A stretch of 6,287 nucleotides of DNA from an uncultured Caryophanales bacterium (lineage in GTDB: Bacteria; Bacillota_I; Bacilli_A; RF39; UBA660). The translations under genes and the position numbers were made by a program. Below, piece by piece: positions 1 through 5,049 of the stretch. Position 1 is the first letter of the stretch; each line of letters starts with the position of its first letter. The notes under the pieces were generated by a model that saw only the letters and a program-made list of their open reading frames with translations, was not told where the DNA came from and made no database searches. Location: NCBI GenBank assembly GCA_946535455.1, contig CAMNDO010000040.1, positions 1-6,287 on the forward strand, written 5' to 3'.

Positions 1-49
1 TTGGCTACGAACCAAAAGGTCAGGGGTTCGAATCCCTTCGAGCGCACCA
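1..49 (+). tRNA. tRNA-Arg (anticodon ACG), 5' part missing
   Basis: This is the 3' portion of a tRNA cut by the window edge. It opens in the anticodon stem (TTGG paired with CCAA). The 7-base loop at 5-11 is CTACGAA, which places the anticodon ACG at 7-9 and makes it an arginine tRNA reading CGN codons. The T-arm is at 22-38 with a TTCGAAT loop, followed by acceptor strand CGAGCGC (39-45), discriminator A46 and an encoded CCA (47-49). The D-arm and 5' acceptor strand lie outside the window, so pairing of the acceptor cannot be checked. It sits 6 bases before tRNA-Pro, and Arg-Pro neighbours are common in Bacilli tRNA clusters. Confidence 0.95.
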
Positions 50-55
50 TTTTAT

Positions 56-132
56 TGGGAAGTGGCTCAACTTGGTAGAGCACTAGGTTTGGGACCTAGG
101 GGTTGCGGGTTCAAATCCCGTCTTCCCAACCA
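56..132 (+). tRNA. tRNA-Pro (anticodon TGG)
   Basis: This is a complete cloverleaf. The acceptor TGGGAAG (56-62) pairs with CTTCCCA (122-128), followed by discriminator A129 and an encoded CCA (130-132). The D-arm is GCTC/GAGC. The anticodon stem CTAGG/CCTAG (83-87 with 95-99) encloses the loop TTTGGGA, giving anticodon TGG at 90-92. The T-arm is GCGGG/CCCGT with loop TTCAAAT. It is the last tRNA of the cluster and is followed directly by a terminator. Confidence 0.98.
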
Positions 133-139
133 GGAAATT

Positions 140-163
140 AAAGTATCTTCGGATACTTTTTTT
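140..163 (+). terminator. Intrinsic terminator of the tRNA cluster
   Basis: An 8-bp stem AAAGTATC/GATACTTT (140-147 with 152-159) is closed by a C(TTCG)G loop, an exceptionally stable tetraloop, and runs into seven T residues (157-163). It starts 8 bases after the CCA end of tRNA-Pro. It should end the tRNA transcript and insulate it from the carboxypeptidase gene. Confidence 0.93.
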
Positions 164-164
164 G

Positions 165-192
165 TTCAAAAAAAAGAAAAAAAGCATATACT
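165..192 (+). promoter_or_regulatory. Weak candidate promoter for the carboxypeptidase gene
   Basis: TATACT (187-192) matches the -10 consensus at five of six positions. TTCAAA (165-170) is a poor -35 element 16 bases upstream. The spacer is almost pure A, which might help RNA polymerase binding. Initiation 6-8 bases after the -10 element would start the mRNA at about 198-200, right on the ribosome-binding site. No better promoter is visible between the tRNA terminator and the gene. Confidence 0.3.
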
Positions 193-197
193 TTTTT

Positions 198-204
198 AGG
201 TGAT
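198..204 (+). promoter_or_regulatory. Ribosome-binding site that decides the TTG start at 209
   Basis: AGGTGAT matches the AGGAGGTGATC complement of the 16S rRNA 3' end over seven bases. It overlaps the in-frame GTG at 200, so that codon cannot be the start using this site. The AGG core lies 8 bases before the TTG at 209, which is ideal spacing. Confidence 0.7.
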
Positions 205-208
205 ATTC

Positions 209-1264
209 TTGAAAAAGTATATATTTTTTCTGATTCTTTTTTTCTTTCCTATAATGGTATATGCAGATACGGCACACTCTAGTGTTGTGATGGATATAGA
301 AAGTGGTAGAATTTTTTATGAAAAAAATCCGCATCAAAAAAGACTCATTGCTTCTACGACTAAAATTATGACCGCAATCATCGTCTTAGAAAATAGTGAT
401 ATCCAAAAAGAAATCACAATAGGGGATGAAGTCCTTTCTATGGAAGGAACCAATATTTATATTAAACCAGGAGAAACATTAACCATAAAAGATCTTTTAT
501 ATGGATTACTATTACGAAGTGGAAATGATGCCGCAATCTCGCTTGCGATAGGAACATTAGGAAGTGAAGAAGAATTTGTAGAGAAGATGAATGAAAAAGC
601 AAAAGAAATTGGAATGAAAAATACTACTTTTCAAAATCCACATGGCTTAGATGATAAAACCAAAAATTATTCTACCGCATATGATATGGCTCTTTTAAGC
701 AGGTATGCGTATCAAAATAAAATGTATCGAGAAATTGTGGGAACCAAAAAATATAGTGCTTCTTCTCCTGATAAAAGTTATCTTTGGTATAACAGAATGT
801 CATTACTTAGTAGGTATCGATACTGCATCGGTGGAAAAAATGGATATACACCAAAAGCAGGAAAAACATTAGTCACTTATGCGAAAAAAGGAAATCTCCT
901 ATTAACCATTGTTACATTAGATGATCCTAATTTGTATGAAAATCATAAACGATTCTATGAAAAATACTTTCAAGAATACCAAAATTATACCATTATTGAT
1001 CCTAATACTTTTTATGTCAATTCTTATTTTGTAAAAGAAGAACTCTTCATCAAAGATTCTTTTGAATATCCCTTAAAAAAATCTGAAATCGATAAAATTA
1101 AAACATTAGTAGAACTATATCCTAAAAAACAAAACAAGATAAGAGGATATATTCATATTCAATATGAAAAAGAAAAAATTGGAAAAATCCCCATTTACGA
1201 AAAGAAAACAAAAAAAGAAGAAGTTTCCTTCTTCCAAAAATTAAAACATTTATTTCGAAGATAA
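209..1264 (+). CDS. D-alanyl-D-alanine carboxypeptidase (serine-type, peptidase S11 / low-molecular-weight PBP)
   Basis: This enzyme removes the terminal D-Ala from peptidoglycan pentapeptides outside the membrane and so limits cross-linking. From the TTG start the protein is 351 residues and begins Met-Lys-Lys, followed by a hydrophobic signal sequence ending Val-Tyr-Ala at 17-19. The penicillin-binding motifs are in the right order: S49-T-T-K52 (SxxK, with the acylated serine), S104-G-N106 (SxN) and K210-N-G212 in the KTG position, where Asn replaces the usual Thr. Residues from about 245 resemble the PBP5 C-terminal domain in placement. The last dozen residues (SFFQKLKHLFRR) look like an amphipathic membrane-tethering helix. 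Length is normal for the family. The TTG at 209 is preferred over a GTG at 200 because of the ribosome-binding site and the cleaner signal peptide. The 3' end overlaps the convergent phosphoesterase gene by 15 bp. The family is certain; which paralogue (DacA-like or DacF-like) is not. Confidence 0.95.
   Translation: MKKYIFFLILFFFPIMVYADTAHSSVVMDIESGRIFYEKNPHQKRLIASTTKIMTAIIVLENSDIQKEITIGDEVLSMEGTNIYIKPGETLTIKDLLYGLLLRSGNDAAISLAIGTLGSEEEFVEKMNEKAKEIGMKNTTFQNPHGLDDKTKNYSTAYDMALLSRYAYQNKMYREIVGTKKYSASSPDKSYLWYNRMSLLSRYRYCIGGKNGYTPKAGKTLVTYAKKGNLLLTIVTLDDPNLYENHKRFYEKYFQEYQNYTIIDPNTFYVNSYFVKEELFIKDSFEYPLKKSEIDKIKTLVELYPKKQNKIRGYIHIQYEKEKIGKIPIYEKKTKKEEVSFFQKLKHLFRR
1210..1234 (-). terminator. Intrinsic terminator of the phosphoesterase gene, inside the carboxypeptidase CDS
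   Basis: Read on the minus strand, GAAGAAG (1234-1228) pairs with CTTCTTC (1223-1217) around a GAAA loop of the GNRA type. Seven T residues follow (1216-1210). This is a textbook intrinsic terminator 16 bases past the phosphoesterase stop codon. On the plus strand the same bases are codons for Lys-Glu-Glu-Val-Ser-Phe-Phe near the end of the carboxypeptidase, and there is no T-run on that strand. Confidence 0.8.
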
Positions 1265-2164
1265 TCGATAAAAGTTAATGGAAGGTCTACAAAATAGACG
1301 AATTCCTTTTTCTGTACCTAAACCACTCGAAATATATAACTTAGAATCTGTTAAATCATAAAACTCTTTATAATAGTGAGTAGCATTTTCTTTTTTGAAA
1401 ATCGAATATCCACTAAAGGGAAGTCTAATATTTCCGTTATGAGAATGACCTGCTAAAAAGAGATCTGTAGGGTGTGTTGGTAAGATTTCATCTACGGCAT
1501 CAGGCTCATGTAATAACGTAATGGTATAAATATCCGCAAGATGAATTTCTTCTTGGAAATATTGATATCCTTGTGTAATATTTTGTTCTTTTTTCATAGA
1601 AGATAATCCGATTAATAAAATCGGTTGGTTTTCTTCTGAATAAACTAAATCATATTCATTTCGAAGTAATGTAAAATTACTTTGATTAAATATGGTAGAT
1701 ACCTTTTCGGTATCTTCATCTCCTAAAATAGCATATTTTCCCATAGAGGCATCTATTTTTTGCAGTTCTTGAATGAGTTTTTCTTGTTCTTTGGAAGTAA
1801 GTTCATAAGAAGGATATAATAAATCTCCTGTAAATACTACAATATCTGGTTTTCTCTCATTGGATAGTTTTACTATTTTTTTCACTTCTTTTAAATACAT
1901 AGTACTTCCATAATGTAAATCACTCATTTGAATGATTTTAATTCCACCAAAGGATTCTGGTATTTTAGAATCTTGAATACGATATTCTCTTACTTCTAAA
2001 GTAGTTGTGGAAATATAAGTTGTATATAGAAAAAAGAAAAAGAAAAACAATATCATAAAAAATAAAGCAATGACAATCCCTTTCAAGATTTTCTTTTTTC
2101 TTCTTTCATGATCTTCTTGAGAAAGTTCTTCTTGAATCGCTTTGTTTAATTCTTCACGAGTCAT
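1250..2164 (-). CDS. Membrane-anchored calcineurin-like metallophosphoesterase (YkuE-like)
   Basis: This is a 304-residue protein with a charged cytoplasmic N-terminus (1-28), one very Phe-rich transmembrane segment (about 29-51) and a metallophosphoesterase domain (about 74-300), probably extracytoplasmic. Two-metal motifs are visible: D82-x-H84 in MSDLHYGS, G113-D114 in TGDLL, H219 in LLHEPD, and G239-H240-S-H242. The motif that is normally GNH(D/E) reads G148-D-E-D151, so the expected metal-binding Asn and catalytic His are absent. GHxHGGQ reads GHSHNGN. The substrate is unknown; some relatives act on phospholipid or nucleotide phosphoesters. The start is supported by GGTGAT (2168-2173 on the minus strand). 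The gene is convergent with the carboxypeptidase and divergent from the FAD dehydrogenase. The fold is confident; activity is uncertain because of the altered motif. Confidence 0.88.
   Translation of the reverse strand: MTREELNKAIQEELSQEDHERRKKKILKGIVIALFFMILFFFFFFLYTTYISTTTLEVREYRIQDSKIPESFGGIKIIQMSDLHYGSTMYLKEVKKIVKLSNERKPDIVVFTGDLLYPSYELTSKEQEKLIQELQKIDASMGKYAILGDEDTEKVSTIFNQSNFTLLRNEYDLVYSEENQPILLIGLSSMKKEQNITQGYQYFQEEIHLADIYTITLLHEPDAVDEILPTHPTDLFLAGHSHNGNIRLPFSGYSIFKKENATHYYKEFYDLTDSKLYISSGLGTEKGIRLFCRPSINFYRLSSK
1280..1311 (+). terminator. Probable terminator of the carboxypeptidase gene, inside the phosphoesterase CDS
   Basis: GGAA (1280-1283) pairs with TTCC (1303-1306). GTCTA (1285-1289) pairs with TAGAC (1295-1299) around a CAAAA loop. 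A 1x3 internal loop separates the two helices, and TTTTT follows at 1307-1311. It begins 16 bases after the carboxypeptidase stop. The helix is weaker than the minus-strand counterpart because of the internal loop. Confidence 0.5.
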
Positions 2165-2187
2165 AGTATCACCAATTCTATTTTATC

Positions 2188-2193
2188 ATTATA
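2188..2193 (-). promoter_or_regulatory. Candidate -10 element for the phosphoesterase gene
   Basis: A perfect TATAAT on the minus strand lies 24 bases before the start codon. No convincing -35 element is found 16-18 bases upstream of it. A start near 2181 would leave a leader of about 17 bases carrying GGTGAT. Confidence 0.4.
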
Positions 2194-2225
2194 TTGGGAA
2201 AAGAAACGAATATTTTTTGAATAGA

Positions 2226-2254
2226 GTGTCAATTTTTCAAAAATATGTTATGAT
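2226..2254 (+). promoter_or_regulatory. Promoter of the FAD dehydrogenase-cyclophilin operon
   Basis: GTGTCA (2226-2231, four of six consensus positions) and TATGAT (2249-2254) are separated by 17 bases. TGT at 2246-2248 forms an extended -10 (TGn). The predicted start is near 2261, leaving a leader of about 10 bases before the ATG at 2271. Confidence 0.55.
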
Positions 2255-2270
2255 AAATTTGGTGGTAAAA

Positions 2271-3665
2271 ATGAATTATGATGTAGCGATCGTAGGAGCA
2301 GGACCTGCAGGACTTTTCACAGCATATGAGTTAATCACAAAAAATCCTAAGGCTAAAATTGTTGTTTTAGATCAAGGTTCTTCTGTGAAAAATAGAGTAT
2401 GCCCTATGAATCAAAAAAAGATTCCATGTCAGAATTGTAATCCTTGCGCCATTCTTTCAGGATATGGAGGAGCAGGTACTTTTTCAGATGGGAAATTGAA
2501 TTTTATTCCAAAATTAGGAAAATCGGATTTGACAAAATATATGTTAGAATCGGAAGCTAATCAATTAATTGAGGAAACCGAAGAAATTTTTACAAAGTTT
2601 CAAATGGATGCGGAAGTGTATCCTTCTAATATGGAAGAAGCAAAAGAAATTCAAAAGAAAGTGGCAATTGCAGGGGCAAAATTATTACTGATCAAACAAA
2701 AACATTTAGGAAGTGATCATCTACCTTCTTATATTCAAGGAATTTGTGACTTTTTAGAAGAAAAGAATGTAACGTTACTGGATCGTGCCGATGTATTAGA
2801 TATTGAGACCAAAAAAGGGGAAAATATCGTTTCTTATCAAAAAGGAAAGAAGAGAGAAACATTACAAGCAAAGTATGTTGTAGTAGCCCCTGGTAGAGCA
2901 GGAGCCAAATGGATTCAAGGATTTGCAGATCAACATAAAATTCCTTATCTTTCTCAAAGTATTGAAATTGGAGTACGTGTAGAAGTAAGAAAAGAAATTA
3001 TGGAAAGTATTACCGATGTCATCTATGATCCTACGATTTTTATTAAGACAAAAACGTATGGAGATGAAATCCGTACTTTCTGTACCAATCCTGGTGGGTT
3101 TGTAGCAAAAGAAAACTATTACGGGTATATTTGTGTCAATGGTCATGCATTGAAAGAAATCAAGAGCAACAATACGAATTTTGCGTTTATTTCCAAAGTG
3201 AATTTGACACAACCGGTTACGAATACAAGACAATATGGAGAAAGTATTGCACAAATCGCAAACGTATTAGGGGATGGAAAACCCATTATTCAATCGTTAA
3301 AAGATTTAAGAAGTGCAAGAAGAAGTGAATGGCATCGAATTCATAAAGGATTTATTGAACCAACTCTAAAAGACTGTGTCGCAGGAGATTTGGCTTTGGT
3401 TATGCCACATCGTATTATTACCAATATCATTGAAGGATTAGAAACCTTAGATAAAATCATTCCAGGAGTTAATAATGATGATACTTTATTGTATGGTCCA
3501 GAAATTAAGTTCTTCTCGAATGAAATTGAAACCGATGATAAATTCCGTCTAAAAGAAGAAAATATTTACTTCGTAGGAGACGGAGCAGGAAAAGCAGGAA
3601 ATATTGTAACCGCAGCTGCGACAGGATTAGTTGCGGCAAGAGATATCTTAGAAAGGATGAAATAA
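2271..3665 (+). CDS. FAD-dependent dehydrogenase/oxidoreductase, COG2509 type
   Basis: This is a 464-residue cytoplasmic flavoprotein. The N-terminal dinucleotide-binding motif is G9-A-G-P-A-G14 after a beta strand (YDVAIV), with the acidic end of the next strand in VVLDQG (D34). A Cys cluster (C44, C53, C56, C59) precedes GYGGAGTFSDGK (64-75), the signature I associate with the poorly characterised COG2509 flavoproteins. The C-terminal FAD contact is GDGAGKAGNIVTAAATG. Family members are annotated only as FAD-dependent dehydrogenases, and the physiological substrate is not known. The four cysteines could bind metal or act in redox chemistry, which is inference. The ATG at 2271 is chosen because the flavin motif begins right after it, GGTGG lies 5 bases upstream, and an upstream in-frame ATG at 2142 would overlap the divergent gene. 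The stop TAA shares its last A with the ATG of the cyclophilin gene. Confidence 0.92.
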   Translation: MNYDVAIVGAGPAGLFTAYELITKNPKAKIVVLDQGSSVKNRVCPMNQKKIPCQNCNPCAILSGYGGAGTFSDGKLNFIPKLGKSDLTKYMLESEANQLIEETEEIFTKFQMDAEVYPSNMEEAKEIQKKVAIAGAKLLLIKQKHLGSDHLPSYIQGICDFLEEKNVTLLDRADVLDIETKKGENIVSYQKGKKRETLQAKYVVVAPGRAGAKWIQGFADQHKIPYLSQSIEIGVRVEVRKEIMESITDVIYDPTIFIKTKTYGDEIRTFCTNPGGFVAKENYYGYICVNGHALKEIKSNNTNFAFISKVNLTQPVTNTRQYGESIAQIANVLGDGKPIIQSLKDLRSARRSEWHRIHKGFIEPTLKDCVAGDLALVMPHRIITNIIEGLETLDKIIPGVNNDDTLLYGPEIKFFSNEIETDDKFRLKEENIYFVGDGAGKAGNIVTAAATGLVAARDILERMK

Positions 3666-4357
3666 TGGAAAAAAAGTGGATTTATATTTTATTAGGAATA
3701 CTCGTTTTTGGAGTCGTTTTGTTCGCAGTATTTCTACCAGGAAAAGAAGAAACGATAAAAGAAGATTTATTAGGAATTGATTATACAAAAGAAGGACATG
3801 AAGTATCTTTAAAATATGATACCCAAAACCCAGTGGTTGCGATGTATGTCAAAAATTATGGTTCTATTGTCATGGAATTATATCCAGATGTTGCGCCAAA
3901 TACCGTGAACAATATGATTTCCTTAATTGGGGAAGGATTTTATGATCAAAATAGTTTTCACAGATTAATGCCTGGATTTGTTCTACAAGGTGGAGATCCC
4001 GAAGGAACAGGAATAGGAGGACCAGGATATCACATCAAAGGAGAATTTAAAAGCAATGGTTATCAAAATGATTTATCTCATGAAAAATGGGTTGTTTCTA
4101 TGGCAAGAAGTTCGAATGGATATGATACTGCAGGAAGTCAATTCTTTATTTGTTTAGAAGATGCGAAATTCTTAGATGGAGATTATACAACGTTTGGTCG
4201 TGTCATTGATGGATTTGATCATATTGAACAAATTGCAAAAAAGGAAAGAATTGCAGATACCGAAAGTGGAAAACTACAAAAGAATTTAGTGATTGAGAAA
4301 ACAGTCATGGATTTAAAAGGAAAAACTTATCCAAAAGTAGAAAAAATAGAAGAATAA
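3665..4357 (+). CDS. Membrane-anchored cyclophilin-type peptidyl-prolyl cis-trans isomerase
   Basis: This is a 230-residue protein with a short Lys-containing N-terminus, one transmembrane helix (about 5-24, WIYILLGILVFGVVLFAVFL), a linker and a cyclophilin domain (about 57-218). No lipobox cysteine follows the helix, so it is probably an uncleaved anchor with the enzyme outside the cell, assisting folding of exported proteins. Catalytic-site residues are present: F98-H-R100 with R100 the key arginine, Q108-G-G-D111, S145-M-A-R148, and G157-S-Q-F-F161. The tryptophan that favours cyclosporin binding in human cyclophilin A corresponds to F169 (KFLDG), so weak drug sensitivity is expected. Its ATG overlaps the upstream stop (TAATG), with AAGGAT about 8 bases ahead, indicating translational coupling to the FAD dehydrogenase. 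A strong terminator follows immediately. Confidence 0.93.
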   Translation: MEKKWIYILLGILVFGVVLFAVFLPGKEETIKEDLLGIDYTKEGHEVSLKYDTQNPVVAMYVKNYGSIVMELYPDVAPNTVNNMISLIGEGFYDQNSFHRLMPGFVLQGGDPEGTGIGGPGYHIKGEFKSNGYQNDLSHEKWVVSMARSSNGYDTAGSQFFICLEDAKFLDGDYTTFGRVIDGFDHIEQIAKKERIADTESGKLQKNLVIEKTVMDLKGKTYPKVEKIEE

Positions 4358-4388
4358 AAAAAGAAATCTAATGATTAGATTTCTTTTT
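4358..4388. terminator. Bidirectional intrinsic terminator
   Basis: This is a perfect 31-base palindrome centred on G4373. The 5' arm starts AAAAAGAAATC and the 3' arm ends GATTTCTTTTT. The A-run at one end and T-run at the other make it a terminator in both directions. It starts directly after the cyclophilin TAA, and its right arm contains the last codons and stop of the dCMP deaminase gene. Confidence 0.9.
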
Positions 4389-4914
4389 CATATTCCACAC
4401 CAACATCTGGTTTTAAGGTAATTTTTAATATTTTTTGATGTTCTTTCTCTAGGGGTCTATACGTTACTCCACAAGTATCAAACATTAACTTAGATGCTTT
4501 TGTAGAATCACTATCTTGATACTTATCAGAAAGATAAATCACTTCTTTAATTCCTGATTGAATGATTCTTTTTGCACATTCATTGCAAGGAAATAAATCT
4601 ACATAAATTCTAGCACCTTCAAACTCTTTTTTATATCCTCTGTAATTATCAATCGCGTTGGCTTCCGCATGACAAACAAACATGTACTTCGTCTCTAGTG
4701 GATTTCCTTCTCGATCCCAAGGAAATTGATCATCATGAAAGTGATTAGGAGCTCCATTATAACCAGTAGACAATACACGATTATCAGAACTAACAATACA
4801 AGCTCCTACTTGTGTATTAGGATCTTTACTTCTTCCTGCTGTTAACTTCGCAATACTCATAAAATATTCATCCCAATTTAAATAATCTTTTCGTTTCTTA
4901 CTATTTTTTTCCAT
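4375..4914 (-). CDS. dCMP deaminase (deoxycytidylate deaminase)
   Basis: This is a 179-residue cytosolic zinc enzyme that converts dCMP to dUMP, feeding thymidylate synthesis. The cytidine-deaminase motifs are clear: C81-H82-A-E84 (H82 zinc ligand, E84 proton shuttle) and P109-C110-x-x-C113 (zinc ligands). The conserved N-terminal block RSKDPNTQVGACIV (28-41) and GYNGAP (51-56) are present. As I recall the sequences, the HAE and PCNEC regions and the following SGIKEVIYLSDKYQDSDS resemble animal dCMP deaminase (DCTD) more closely than Bacillus ComEB. Length matches the DCTD form. Translation starts after a strong AGGAGAAGG (4918-4926 on the minus strand). The last codons lie in the shared terminator. 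The gene stands alone and is divergent from the small membrane-protein gene. Confidence 0.94.
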   Translation of the reverse strand: MEKNSKKRKDYLNWDEYFMSIAKLTAGRSKDPNTQVGACIVSSDNRVLSTGYNGAPNHFHDDQFPWDREGNPLETKYMFVCHAEANAIDNYRGYKKEFEGARIYVDLFPCNECAKRIIQSGIKEVIYLSDKYQDSDSTKASKLMFDTCGVTYRPLEKEHQKILKITLKPDVGVEYEKEI

Positions 4915-4932
4915 AAACCTTCTCCTAGACTC

Positions 4933-4941
4933 ATCATATCA
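4933..4941 (-). promoter_or_regulatory. Extended -10 promoter of the dCMP deaminase gene
   Basis: Minus-strand TGA-TATGAT forms an extended -10 element (TATGAT at 4938-4933). No good -35 sits at normal distance; a nearby TTGACT is only 10 bases away. The predicted start near 4926 gives a leader of about 12 bases that consists mainly of the ribosome-binding site. Confidence 0.4.
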
Positions 4942-4968
4942 AAATCTTAGTCAAAACAAAAGAAAAAC

Positions 4969-4997
4969 TTGAAATTTTTCTCATTTTATGGTATAAT
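4969..4997 (+). promoter_or_regulatory. Strong promoter for the micro-ORF and small membrane-protein gene
   Basis: TTGAAA (4969-4974, five of six) and TATAAT (4992-4997, six of six) are separated by exactly 17 bases. TGG at 4989-4991 adds an extended -10 element. Together with the glyS promoter it is the best promoter in the window. The predicted start is 5003-5005. Confidence 0.85.
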
Positions 4998-5000
4998 GTA

Positions 5001-5032
5001 CACACATTGAGTGGAGGACCAATCAATGTGTG
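5001..5032 (+). promoter_or_regulatory. Hairpin/dyad at the 5' end of the leader, covering a ribosome-binding site and start codon
   Basis: The 10-base arm 5001-5010 pairs perfectly with 5023-5032. After one G-A mismatch (5011/5022), TGG pairs with CCA (5012-5014 with 5019-5021) around an AGGA loop. GGAGG (5013-5017) is half in the upper stem and half in the loop. The ATG at 5026 is paired within the lower stem. If transcription starts near 5004 the RNA keeps about 7 lower base pairs plus the upper stem. As DNA, the same dyad lies just past the promoter and could be a repressor operator. The sequence alone cannot separate these readings. Confidence 0.6.
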
Positions 5033-5049
5033 GGGGTTGTAAAAAATGA
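5026..5049 (+). CDS. Possible 7-codon Cys-rich leader ORF (MCGGCKK)
   Basis: ATG at 5026 follows GGAGG by 8 bases, the best-spaced ribosome-binding site in this leader. It encodes Met-Cys-Gly-Gly-Cys-Lys-Lys and ends with TGA, whose bases overlap the ATG of the next gene (ATGA, 5046-5049). That overlap is typical of termination-reinitiation coupling. The downstream gene has only GGGGG in front of it. The peptide carries a CxxC pair and could be a regulatory leader, a small metal- or redox-active peptide, or chance. A -1 slip on the A6 run (5041-5046) would fuse it to the next protein. No homologue is known to me. Confidence 0.4.
   Translation: MCGGCKK

Noticed and set aside
200..208. GTG at 200 as start of the carboxypeptidase
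   Set aside because: The GTG lies inside the AGGTGAT ribosome-binding site. The TTG at 209 has ideal spacing and gives a standard Met-Lys-Lys signal peptide.
83..337. Minus-strand reading frame of 84 codons ending in ...GFEPATPRSQT
   Set aside because: It runs antisense through tRNA-Pro, the terminator and the carboxypeptidase signal sequence. The GFEPATPRSQT tail is a familiar artefact of translating the antisense strand of tRNA genes.
1697..1715. 7-bp hairpin (AGATACC/GGTATCT) inside the phosphoesterase gene
   Set aside because: No T-run follows on either strand and it sits mid-gene. It is probably chance, though it lies next to the unusual GDED codons.
2227..2232. Perfect TTGACA on the minus strand upstream of the phosphoesterase
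   Set aside because: No -10 element lies 15-19 bases downstream; the TATAAT is 33 bases away, too far to pair with it.
2142..2270. N-terminal extension of the FAD dehydrogenase to an ATG at 2142
   Set aside because: It would overlap the divergent phosphoesterase start and cross the operon promoter. The extra residues match nothing in the flavoprotein fold, and the ATG at 2271 has a ribosome-binding site.
2862..3254. Minus-strand 130-codon frame within the FAD dehydrogenase
   Set aside because: It is fully antisense to a well-supported gene, with composition like a shadow frame and no recognisable motif or convincing ribosome-binding site.
3131..3328. Plus-strand 65-codon frame within the FAD dehydrogenase
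   Set aside because: It lies out of frame inside a conserved gene, with no domain and no regulatory signal of its own.
4949..4954. TTGACT on the minus strand as -35 element of the dCMP deaminase promoter
   Set aside because: The spacer to TATGAT is only 10 bases, too short for a sigma-A promoter; the extended -10 element is the better explanation.
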